Origin: an uncultured Candidatus Altimarinota bacterium
GTDB lineage: Bacteria; Patescibacteriota; Gracilibacteria; BD1-5; UBA2023
Direction of reading: 5' to 3'
DNA length: 34,358 nt
Assembly (NCBI GenBank): GCA_936941205.1
Contig: CAKZJF010000080.1
Coordinates: 1 to 34,358 of the forward strand
Shown: positions 19,806 to 29,465 of the stretch, in pieces
How positions within the stretch are numbered: position 1 is the first letter of the stretch
Layout: each line of letters starts with the position of its first letter
Notes under the pieces: model-generated
The model's database searches: none
What the model saw: only the letters and a program-made list of their open reading frames with translations
Told to the model about the DNA's origin: nothing
Program-made: the position numbers and the translations under genes

Positions 19806-20771
19806 ATGTCTAAATCAATAAATACATCGGTAGTAGCACTTGCAATTTCTACTGGAATTTTAGTAGGTTGCGAAAATAATACTAAAGAACATACATGAGT
19901 AGAGAAATTAGGGGAACAAGTATGTAATCATTATTTAAATATTTTATCAAATGATCCTAAGAACCCAAATTCTCAAATATTTCATGCAAGATGATTACTT
20001 CATCCAATCGTCTTTGATTGTAGTACCACTATTCAATCTGAAGCAAAAACAACAGCAAAAATTAAATATGATCGTTCCGTAAGTCTTGCCAATCCAACAG
20101 CATGAAAAGTACTCTCAAGTACTGTTGAGCAATGAAAGAAACAAGTTACCGATTTTGCAAAAACAATAAATAAAGCTCCTCAGATTTGAGCAAATGTTAA
20201 ACCCTACTTTATTTCAAAAACGACACCAGTAATTACTATTATCAAGTGATCAGTTATTTGAAATGCATCAGCAGAGGGGAGAATAGAATGATGAGATAAG
20301 TCTTTAATTGAAAATAATGCAGTTTGAAATACGCAAATAGCAATGGAACGAGCAAATGCTATAAAAAATGGAATAATCTGAGCTCTTGAGCAAACATGAG
20401 CAAAAGTAAATGGCCAGGAGAGAATTATTCTATCAAGTAAAATTAATCCTCTCACTTCAAATGAACTTGGCGAACTTTATGCTGAATGACTCAAGATGAA
20501 TGGAAATTGAAAAAATATTGTTATGGATCGTATTGCAAAATACAATACCGAGTGAGTAAGTACTCCTTCGTTGGAGCAAATTATTTGAGAAAAAAGATTT
20601 GCTGAAGCGAGTATACAGTATACGGCAAGTGGTATTGATCGAGTAATCGATGTATCGAATTGGAACTTTGTCTACTGGCTATGAATTCTTAGTGCACTTT
20701 GATTAGCAGGACGGAATCTAACAAAAAGAGTTACAAAAAAACATTCTTCAAATACCCTATCATCCAATTAA
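19806..20771 (+). CDS. predicted lipoprotein with C-terminal membrane helix
   Basis: 321 aa, extremely rich in TGA. Signal with lipobox L-V-G-C (C22). A central part (~150-230) has G-N-T-Q-I-A-M-E-R-A-N-A-I-K-N, reminiscent of OmpA-like peptidoglycan-binding domains (RAxAVxxxL), preceded by V-I-G-N-A-S-A-E-G. Near the C-terminus a helix N-W-N-F-V-Y-W-L-G-I-L-S-A-L-G-L-A is followed by basic K-R-V-T-K-K-H. Lipid anchor at one end and helix at the other would make a loop on the cell surface. OmpA similarity is tentative; otherwise unrecognised. Confidence 0.7.
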
Positions 20772-20810
20772 GTGATGAAAACAAGACAAAGAAATAGAAG
20801 CAAATATGAA

Positions 20811-21611
20811 TTATCTTCTATACATCTTTGCTATCAATCATTTTTCAGTATCAAGAAAAACATCATTGCTGTCTATATGAAACATATGATATACGAGCGA
20901 GCGAATTTCATTTGTCATATCATTATCACTCACAACAACATATCAACCCGGCTTAAGAACGCGAATGATTTCATGTAAAAATGCAATTGGGTTTACAGTT
21001 TTTTTTGAAAGAACATAGTTTACAAAAATAGCATCTGCAGATTTTTCTGGAATTCACTCAAGATTTTCTCCGTAAGAAGGATTTCGAATAATATGTTCAT
21101 GCGTTCATATTGGGTCATATTCTTTCCACCACAGTAATTCTTGTAAAACTTGTTTAGATTCAGCCGTATTTTTCTCACGAATAGCTCGAAGTTCAGATGA
21201 AACAGTAGCATCATCTGGAAAATTCCTATGATTTGATAAGCGTTCAAGTCTCCCTACATCTTCCTGATAGAGAAATTCATAATCAGCCTCTCGAAATACT
21301 GGATCAACGACAGTAAGCTTCGAAACGGAATGCTCCAAAACAGAAGCAAGTCAGCCAAATCATCAACCAATATCAAGTATATTTTTTCACTGAAAATCAG
21401 GATAGATACCATTTCTATTCTTATAACCAAGATTTTTCAAGAGTGTTCGTACAGAATTTCCAGGAGCTACTCGTATTTTTTCACGAATCAATCATTGCCT
21501 CTCATCAATAGCTGAGTCAATTTTTCTATTGGATGCTTGTTGAAGAGCAAAGACGAGTCATTCTGGAATATTGGATGGTAGTCAGAGTTCTTCACGAGAA
21601 AGAAGAGTCAT
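20811..21611 (-). CDS. SAM-dependent methyltransferase
   Basis: 266 aa. Motif I I-L-D-I-G-G-G-F-G-G-L-A near residue 76 binds SAM; three of its glycines are TGA. V-V-D-P-V-F is the motif II acidic end of strand 2. Then K-S-A-D-A-I-F-V-N-Y-V-L-S and the class I post-motif R-V-L-K-P-G-G-Y, with G as TGA. Start at ATG 21611. Substrate unknown. It converges with the lipoprotein gene 39 bases away without an obvious terminator. Confidence 0.85.
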
Positions 21612-21720
21612 AATTGAATTTTATATGAACAGTATAGCAAATAAAATCACAATACACAAGAGAATACTTGTATTTTCATCCATCATATGGTAGAGTATTA
21701 CTATATATTACATTGATTTT

Positions 21721-21984
21721 ATGAAACATAGTATTTATGTGCTTGGAGTAATTATACTCATGGAACTTCTTTGATTTCTCCTCTATTTTAGTATAAATAT
21801 ACTCCTTGTACGGTATCATCTTGTAGATGTACTAGAATTTACGAATATATCACTATCACGAAATGCTATGTACACTAACTGAATATTCTGGAGTATTATT
21901 TGATATTTTCTGGGGCAATATTGGTGGAAAATGATATATATCGATAAACGATGGCCTTTCAAGAAAGATAAGAAAAACCAATAA
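21721..21984 (+). CDS. small membrane protein, 87 aa
   Basis: Broken by TGA under the standard code. Two hydrophobic segments: residues ~5-30 and ~55-70 (G-I-F-W-S-I-I-G-Y-F-L-G-Q-Y-W-W), then a basic tail K-K-D-K-K-N-Q. A good terminator follows at once. No family recognised. Confidence 0.65.
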
Positions 21985-22011
21985 GAAATTATTGGTTTTA
22001 TTTTTATTTTA
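21975..22011 (+). terminator. terminator after the 87-aa membrane protein
   Basis: AAAACCAATAA / TTATTGGTTTT with loop GAAA, followed by ATTTTTATTTT. The left arm overlaps the stop codon. Confidence 0.8.
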
Positions 22012-22035
22012 AGAGACTTATTATACAATAGAGGC

Positions 22036-22695
22036 ATGCAAATATACACTCTCATACGTACCAATAGAAGAACGCTCAGTCTACAAATATCAAAAGAATG
22101 ATTCCTCATTGCACGAGCACCACTCAAGCTTTCTCAAGAAAAGATAGAGCAATTTATTGAACTCAAATCTCAATGGATACAGAAAATGCAGGAGAAGGTT
22201 CTGAGTCAAAATAAATACGAAGATGAACCGAATGTTATGCATTATTTTGGAAAGAAATATACCATCAATTTCTCAAGTACATGCGAGAAAATGGGAATTC
22301 AAGAATCGACATGAACTTTCACCCTTCCATATAAATATAAGGAATTTCAAGATGAGAAAATAACATACTGGTATAAAATGCGCGCTAAAGAGTATCTTTC
22401 CCAAGAAACATATCGACTTGCAACCCTCTATAATTTCCGATATAAGAATATAAAGGTTACATCCGCAAAAACACGATGGGGATCTTGCAGTGCCTTGAAT
22501 GCCATTAATTATTCATATCGCCTTATAAAACAGTCAAAAGAAGCCATTGAGTATGTTATTATTCATGAACTGGTACATACAAAAATAAAAAATCACTGAG
22601 TACATTTTTGGAAAATGGTCGAATCTATTCTTCCAGATTATAAAAAAAGAGAATGAATCTTAAAATCTTCAGGTTCTCCTTCTTGAAATTTTTAA
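22036..22695 (+). CDS. YgjP-like (DUF45) zinc metallopeptidase
   Basis: 219 aa, the family's usual size. The zinc site H177-E178-x-x-H181-x5-H187 is seen in H-E-L-V-H-T-K-I-K-N-H-G-V-H-F-W. The conserved T-R-W-G-S-C-S stretch (~150-158) is diagnostic for YgjP/DUF45. TGA codons include the Gly right after H187, in N-H-G. GAGG lies a few bases before the ATG. Family members are often linked to restriction-modification or SprT-like roles; the substrate is unknown. Confidence 0.88.
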
Positions 22696-22701
22696 TATAT
22701 A

Positions 22702-22730
22702 TTGACATTAATATATTTATAATTTATAAT
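22702..22730 (+). promoter_or_regulatory. consensus sigma-70-type promoter
   Basis: TTGACA (22702-22707), 17-base spacer, TATAAT (22725-22730): a perfect match. It drives the gene at 22756. Confidence 0.8.
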
Positions 22731-22755
22731 ATATATTATATAACATTGTAAAAAA

Positions 22756-23346
22756 ATGGATAGCTGCAAAAATATACTCTATACTTTCTCAGATATACCA
22801 GAAACGCTAGAATGTAGAGAAATGAAACCTTCGAAACAGGCAGATAGAATGTTACAGGCACTCAAGAAAGAATTTCTCCCTCATTATGAACGCGAGTTTA
22901 ATGGGTATCTCCGTTCTTATTTCGAAACAGAAAATGAAAGTGACAAAGAACAAATACTCGCAAATATCAACTCAATTTATAGAAATTATCCCGACCATAT
23001 TCATTTTATCGAGATGATTGGATATTTTGCATGGAAGCGTTTTCGATTTGAACATGATTCAAGCTTACTCATATCAACTACACATAAAGTTCGAGAACTT
23101 ACCCAAAGAAAAGTTCCACGATGATGAGAATTTGTAGGGCTTCAAGATGATTTCTATGGATATCTCCGTATGGAGCTTGAGAAAGATCATTCACCTATTG
23201 ATTCTATACTCCCAAATATACTTATTATTTTATGAAATGATTTTAAGACTTGGCTAACACAGACAATTCGTATAGAGAAAAATTTGAATACAGAAAAAAA
23301 ACAAGCGATACTTTCCAGATATAATCTCTATAGAAACAAGAGTTAA
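22756..23346 (+). CDS. unrecognised protein, 196 aa
   Basis: Soluble, helical. TGA-TGA (Gly-Gly) at 23122-23127, and a further TGA in L-G-N-D-F. Features: H-Y-E-R-E-F-N-G-Y-L-R-S-Y, F-I-E-M-I-G-Y-F-A-W-K-R-F-R-F. No signal or membrane segment. The perfect promoter upstream suggests high or constitutive expression. Its TAA overlaps the stop of the convergent dehydrogenase. No family recognised. Confidence 0.7.
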
Positions 23347-23972
23347 CAATCAATTTCCCACTGTTTTATTTTTCATAGTATGATATCATCCACACACTGA
23401 ATGATATCATTTTTTTGGGTTTTTGGAAGATGAGGAGGAAGAGTTCCAGTTTTTGTATGTCGGAAAAAATTAGTATCTACAATATTTGGATGAAGCAAAA
23501 AAATACTTTTTTCTTTCCATTCTTTTCGAATCGATCCAATAAATCATCGTAATCACCATTTTGTTGCCTGATATGCAGCTCATCATGAATATAAATGTTT
23601 TCCTGCTTGTGAACCAATGGCTATAACCATTGCATTCTTTGTAAGATTTCCATGAGTAGAGAGGAGTGACAATAATGTTATATGTGCAAGAAGGTTGACT
23701 GAAATCATAGTTCTATTCTCTTGAATGGAGACTTCTTCTAATCCTCAAAAATATCAAACTCACGCATTTAAAATAACTAAATCATACACACGATTCATAG
23801 GAAATACTGATTGAATAGAATCTGTATCTGACAAATCAGCGGTCAATAATTCCCATCAGGCATTTCGAGATATTCGATCTATTCAAACTACACAATGCTC
23901 GCTATTATCAGAAAAATGAAGAGCAAGTGCTTCACCAATACCAGAAGATGTTCCTGTGATAAGAATATTCAT
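23343..23972 (-). CDS. short-chain dehydrogenase/reductase
   Basis: 209 aa classical SDR. The cofactor motif T-G-T-S-S-G-I-G lies at 6-13 and N-A-G at 69-71 (the G is TGA). The catalytic set is S121, Y134 and K138 (Y-Q-A-T-K). About half of its glycines are TGA, so it is invisible under the standard code. The acidic residue after strand 2 (I-D-R) points to NAD(H) preference, tentatively. It is the last gene of the rimO operon; substrate unknown. Its stop codon overlaps the convergent gene in the bases TTAA. Confidence 0.88.
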
Positions 23973-23975
23973 ATT

Positions 23976-24461
23976 TTACTTTTCACAAAAAATTCCAAGA
24001 GAATGATCTTTTACAACTGCATCGCCAGGAAATACCTTCCCATTCATGGTAACATAAACTCATGCAGGAAGAATCTGCACTGCAGTAAAGGCGCTTCAGA
24101 GATTAAAAAGCGCATCGGACCCAGGTCTATTGTATGGAATCATCGATCAGACAAGGACTATTGTTTTATTTCGAATAGTAGAAATCAATCGTTCTGCGGT
24201 AAGTTGCATCGTATCGGTTCCATGAGTAATAATAATTTTATCTTCTGATACTTGGTGACAAGTAGATTCAATAATACATCTATCTAAGTCATTGAGTAAA
24301 GCTGAATCTTTTAGAAAGAGCACGTTAAGTACGCTTTTTGTAGTAATTCTTGATTGCAGAAGCATCGTAGGTATGTGAGTCTCGGAAAACTCATATACCC
24401 CATCATCACGTATTCGAGAACAATCAATAGTTCATCCAGTAGCAAGAATTCGTATAGTCAT
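23976..24461 (-). CDS. one-domain L-asparaginase-like protein, 161 aa
   Basis: It carries the N-terminal asparaginase domain: L-A-T-G-G-T-I-D (catalytic Thr, the second Gly being TGA) and the H-G-T-D-T-M motif with second catalytic Thr-Asp. It ends after N-G-K-V-F-P-G-D-A-V-V-K-D-H, close to the domain border. The ~150-residue C-terminal domain of usual 320-340 aa enzymes is missing and no remnant follows, as the next gene starts 3 bases later. It could be a natural short form that dimerises. Asn or Asp-amide hydrolysis is the likely but unproven activity. Confidence 0.8.
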
Positions 24462-24471
24462 GTACATGCTA

Positions 24472-25857
24472 TTATAGAGAATAAGTAATTTTTGCACCAA
24501 TCTCTATATTCTCTCAATGAGAAATATTTTTTCTATCTACTATATCATACTCATCTACTTCCGGTGCCTGTATTTCACGACGAACTGTTATAGTATTTTT
24601 CTCTATATTCATAACAAATCCAACCTGTAATGATAATTTTGCTTTTTCAGAGTAAGATGCATAGATGGTATTGAGTAACTCTGAGATACGATGAATACGA
24701 TCTTTTGCAATACTATCATCAATCTTATAATCAAGTTTGGAACTTGCAGCCAAGGATTCATCATGGTATTGAAAAATACCAACTGACTCAAACTGATACT
24801 CCTGAATAAAATTATAAAGATCTTCAAAATCTTCATCAGTTTCACCTGGAAAGCCAATAATAAAACTCGTACGAATAAAAGAATTTGGGAATTCTTTTCG
24901 TATATAGTCAAGAAATGAGTTAATGTGATTCCTATCATAGTGTCTTCCCATTCGTTTCAATATATGTTCACTTGAGTGCTGGAAAGGAATATCAAAATAT
25001 GGAAGGAGTTTTTTGAGTTTTTTTAAACGAGTAAGATGATCAAGAGTAAGGATATCTGGATAGAGATAGTAGAGACGTATTTTAAAATCTCCAGAAATGG
25101 CATCAATTTTTTCAAGAAGATCAAATAAGCGAGCTTCTCCATATAGATCAGTACCATACCGAGTTGTATCCTGTGAAATAATCTGAATTTCTCGAATACC
25201 ATTACCTAACATACTTTGAACCTCCTTGAGAATATCCTCTATTTTTCGAGAAGTTTGTTTCCCACGAATCTGTGGAATAATACAAAATGTGCAACTATTA
25301 TCACAGCCTTCAGCAATTTTTAAATACTCATATCCAAACGGAGCATGAATATAAGCACGCACTTCATCTCATTTCCAAACAAAAGCCTGCTTTCCACGCT
25401 GATTTCATCCAATACTTCAGAGATAATCAGAAAGTTTCTTTTCTTTTGCTTGTTTTGCCGCAACTTTTGCACGTACCAGTGCACTCATATCGAGTTTTGA
25501 TTTTTTTCAAAATAAAAGTTCCTCAATAATAGAATAACTCACAAATGGAACAACCGAATGAAGGTGTTTCAATGAAGCTAAAAAAACATCATCCTTTACA
25601 CTCACATAACATCCCATAAGAAGCAGTTTCTTTCCAAGTGAATCATAATATCGTAGTGTTTCTTCTGATTCTTCGCGTGCAGAAGAAAGAAATCAGCACG
25701 TATTTACAATAACATACTCCACATCCTCATCTTCGGGATTGTCATAATATTCTATCGGTGTTCGATCAGAATATTTCAGAATCTCACCAATTGCAAACTC
25801 AAGGTCAACTAAATTTTTTGAACAACCGAGATTAATAGCAGAAAAAGAAAAAGCCAT
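24472..25857 (-). CDS. rimO: ribosomal protein S12 methylthiotransferase RimO
   Basis: 461 aa. The N-terminal UPF0004 domain has I-N-L-G-C-S-K-N and V-N-T-C-G-F-L-S-S-A (Gly = TGA). The radical-SAM cluster is C185-x3-C189-x2-C192 (C-D-N-S-C-T-F-C). A C-terminal TRAM-like domain follows. N-T-C-G-F and the spacing fit RimO better than MiaB. It thiomethylates Asp of uS12 using two Fe-S clusters. It is the first gene of an operon with a short asparaginase and an SDR. The preceding 462 bases hold no assigned gene and may include a leader. Confidence 0.92.
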
Positions 25858-26319
25858 ACCAAAAAAGTCTTAAAAGTTTTCGAATTATAGGGAAAAAAAT
25901 TATATAGGCAAACTAAAAAAGATGGCCTCTATGAACAAAAAAAGTATTCATATAAGAAATTCATTGTTCCAAGGATGTGTTTTTTCTATGAAGAAAACAT
26001 TATATTTCTATGATTTTTTATTAGAAGAAGAAGGGAAGACCTCTGGTAATTGGTTACACTTATGAGTTCGTCAAGAGATATAAAGCTTGTATTCTTACAA
26101 AATACTCTATACTTATTTTTGTAAGAAGCCTCTCTCTTCTCACGTGCATCTATTCGGTATTTTTCTCTACAAATTATACTGCTCTGTTCGTAGGCTGATA
26201 TTCTCTGTCATCGTACCGATAATACTCCTACCATAGGATACTTGGCATGCCCAATTATCTCACTAATGCACACAGGGATATAAATATGTTTTATAACGGT
26301 CAAGAGGGAAACTCTTCGA
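25858..26319. other. unassigned region upstream of rimO: possible RNA or small gene
   Basis: 462 bases without a confident gene. On the minus strand a TTG-start frame (26303-25986, 105 aa, one TGA) stays open, with a hydrophilic Cys-containing product. On the plus strand a 53-aa frame runs 25922-26083. A solid hairpin, 11 bp (26092-26102 with 26117-26127), lies in the middle. I looked for tmRNA, RNase P RNA and SRP RNA signatures on both strands and found none. It may be the rimO leader, an uncharacterised small RNA or an unusual gene. Confidence 0.4.
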
Positions 26320-26353
26320 AAAATATCCTCCGAGCAATCGGAGGATATTTTAT
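26320..26353 (-). terminator. strong terminator after the 500-aa membrane protein
   Basis: 14-bp perfect stem AAAATATCCTCCGA / TCGGAGGATATTTT with loop GCAA. On the minus strand it runs into TTTTT-CG and lies 12 bases after the gene's stop codon. It could act on both strands. Confidence 0.85.
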
Positions 26354-26365
26354 TATGTATTGAAA

Positions 26366-27868
26366 TTACTTATCAAGAGGGATGGTATGAATATTATTTC
26401 ATTGAAGAAAAGATGAGCCTTTTGATGCTATGGGAGTATCCTGGTTTGATGGAGCACTTTCAGGTTGATGGGAATTCTCATTTTCCTCTCAGACGAGAGA
26501 TGATATCACTGGTAATTCTTGAATTCAAGGTATTACATCCCCTGTATCTGATTGTATTCATAGAGTTGAAACAGAATCATTATTCTCATCTCTTTTTATT
26601 TCAGTCATTTTCTCTTCAGAATGAATTTCATACGTATATTTTTCATTATTCTTTGTAGCATTATACTCTACTAAAATTCCTTTTGTATGAAAGATTCAAA
26701 AAGTAATTGTATGAAAAAAGAGTACGCATGAATATACAATTGGGAGAGGGGATTGATTATGATCTTTGATAGCAATAAGACCTAAAAATACTGGAAAAAG
26801 GAGCAATGTTTGAAAAGGATTTCCAACACCAAAATACCATCCAAAGAAAATATGGAGCAGAGTAATAGTTATACCTTGTCCAATTGAAAAAAACCAAGGT
26901 GTATGTTTTCTCTGAAAAAATGTTGGAAGAAACAGAAGATTTATAATAGGTACATATATGAGCCAGACTGGAAGAAAAAGAGCATCAGATTGTATTTTTC
27001 ATGTTATTTCTTCACGGCGTTTTTTTTCATTTTCCAGATATGTTTGGAATAATAACTTTTTTTCTCGTCAAAAAATAATACGAATAAAATCGGAAATATA
27101 TACCATAAATGCTCGAAACATATCATCCGCCTCAAGAGAAGATGGAATCTTTTGAATTATTGGAAACTCAAGTACGCTTTCTAAAAGAAAAAGGGAAATA
27201 CCAATAAATACAACTCAGGCAATGTAGGAAATAAGAATTATCATGGAAAAAATATTTCCAATTCAGAAGAGAAGTTGAGTAAGTAGAAAAAGTATGAGTA
27301 CAATACTTCAAAGTTTTGCACCTGTTTTTGTATGAATGGAAGGATAATTTGCTGCATTAAAGAGACCAATAAATGGAAGATATGATGAAATGATAAGCCC
27401 TTTTTCTCGTTCATCAATAATAGAAGACACTTGACTTGTTGTATCAATCTGTTTCATGGTAATTCATAGATTCATGAACCAACTATTTTTGAGTCATACA
27501 TCTCACTCAACCTCCTTTCATTGGTACGCTCTATATGAACCAATAGTTATTTGAAATATAAGACTTCAGAAAAGTCCCCACATTACAATATCATGGGTAG
27601 AGACATTGAGAAATGGAATAATATTTAAAGACGTAGTATATCCAAATAGTGTTACTGAGGTTAAAAGCAGCGGCTTAATAAAAAACATATAAATTCCAAT
27701 GATTCATAAATGAACTCACTGGATGATAGTTGCCTTTTTAGCATGATTTCTAACAAAAGAATCCTGAAAATGCTCATTCGATGAAGAAAGAAGCATAATC
27801 CATCCGAGAAAGAAATACGAGATCATACCATTAATTTGTGCCTGTTGATTATTCATATCAGAAAACAT
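26366..27868 (-). CDS. integral membrane protein, 500 aa, unrecognised
   Basis: Many TGA-Gly codons break it up under the standard code. Eight or more hydrophobic segments are spread over residues ~12-400. A charged loop around 285 reads E-N-E-K-K-R-R-E-E. The last ~90 residues are hydrophilic and rich in E, S, N and Q, ending P-L-D-K. Parts resemble DUF4870-like helix pairs (I-S-S-Y-L-P-F-I-G-L-F), but the whole is not a known family. It is transcribed divergently from the flippase and both may be envelope-related. Confidence 0.72.
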
Positions 27869-27964
27869 AATACTATAAGTGTACCAAAAATAGATGGTTT
27901 CTCAAAATATTTCGTATTTTCATAGGTTTTTCATATACTTCGAATGAAAATATTGATTCACACT

Positions 27965-29461
27965 ATGTCTACTAAGAAAGTTTATACCAATACAATAGCT
28001 CAAATCGGAGGAAAGGTTATTACAGCGATTATATCTATCGGTCTCATCAAGATTCTTACGAATTATCTCGATATTTCTGGTTATGGACTCTATTCAAAAA
28101 TATATAATTATCTTTCTATTTTTGCTGTCATTGCTGATCTCTGACTCTACACCATAACCGTTCGAGAAATATCGCACCATAAAAATGACAAAAAGATGGT
28201 GGATACGATAATCGGAAATGTACTTACCCTTCGAACCATTTTTGGAGGAGGAATTATACTATTATCTTTGATTATAGCACTCGTATTACCTGGTTATAGT
28301 TCTCTTTCTGCACTAATTGGAATATTTATCGTATCATGGTTTACACTCTTCGGATTGATTAATAGCTCTATTATGAGTCTATTACAGGCTTACTTACAAA
28401 CTGAATTTAGTCTCATATCAACCACTATAGGAAAAATAACAACCTTCGGGCTTATTGCCTGAACAGCATATTGGTTTTTACCACATGATACCATGATGCA
28501 AAGTGAATCAGGGAAGATACTTGGATTTGCTCTTGTTATGCTGGCTGGATTGATGGGAAACATGATTATGACTCTCCTTACCTATATATATGCAAGTAAG
28601 ATACATTCTATTCGATTTCGATTCGATAAGGACTATATTCGTCATATTCTTTGGATATCACTCCCATATGGAATAGCACTATTTCTCAATGTTATATTTT
28701 TCAAGGTAGATATTATTCTTCTTTCCATTCTTGAGCCAAAAAATATAGCAGATACTTCTATCGCTCTCTACTCACTTCCTATGAAGATTGTAGAGGTAGG
28801 CATGATGTATGGAACTCTCTTTTTAAACTCGATGTTACCGCTCTTGACAGAAGCAATAAAGCAGAATTCAAATGAAAAAAACATTCTTGCAGAAAAGGCA
28901 TATCGGATACTGCTATTATTTGGATTTGGATTAGCCACCTATCTTTTTACGTATGCAGATGAGGTAATTCACTTGATTGCAAATAAAGAATATTTTACAA
29001 ATCCATTCTGAATATATACGAGTAAAGATGCCCTCCAGGTGGTTGTTTGGATTTTCTTTTTTTACTTTCTTTCATCACTCTTTACCTATATCCTTATAGC
29101 AGCAAATGAGCAACGAAAAATGATGTATATAAATTCTGGTATTGCAGGAGTAAATATCTTAGGAAATATACTTTTCATACCCATATATTCTTTTATTGGG
29201 TCAGCCTATGTTACGGTTATTACTCAGATACTTCTTCTTGTAATTACTTATTCTATTGCACGAAAATATATCCAAATTCGTATTATAACAGTATTTAGCT
29301 CACTCATTGTAAGTTGTTCATTGATTGCATATATATTGGGGACATATACTTCTGATTATTTCTGACAAAGCCCGCTCTCGCGAGCTATTATTGGCATCAT
29401 TATCTTTATACTCTGTTATGTTCCATGATTCTATGGAATCATTCTATCTCATAAAAAATAA
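27965..29461 (+). CDS. polysaccharide biosynthesis flippase (Wzx/MATE-like, MOP superfamily)
   Basis: 498 aa, about 14 membrane helices, the usual size for the MOP superfamily. The N-terminus Y-T-N-T-I-A-Q-I-G-G-K-V and L-D-I-S-G-Y-G-L-Y-S-K-I are typical of Wzx-type flippases. TGA-Gly is used in helices. Such proteins move lipid-linked sugars across the membrane. Start choice: ATG at 27965 follows TATACT (27934-27939) by about 25 bases; the ATG at 27944 would add an unlikely M-K-I-L-I-H-T. No glycosyltransferases are adjacent. Confidence 0.85.
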
Positions 29462-29465
29462 TTTT

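Noticed and set aside
26092-26319. RNase P RNA, tmRNA or SRP RNA in the orphan region
   Set aside because: No conserved GAAAGTCC, ACAGAA, tRNA-like end or SRP tetraloop region on either strand. The short pairings I found (6 bp) are expected by chance.
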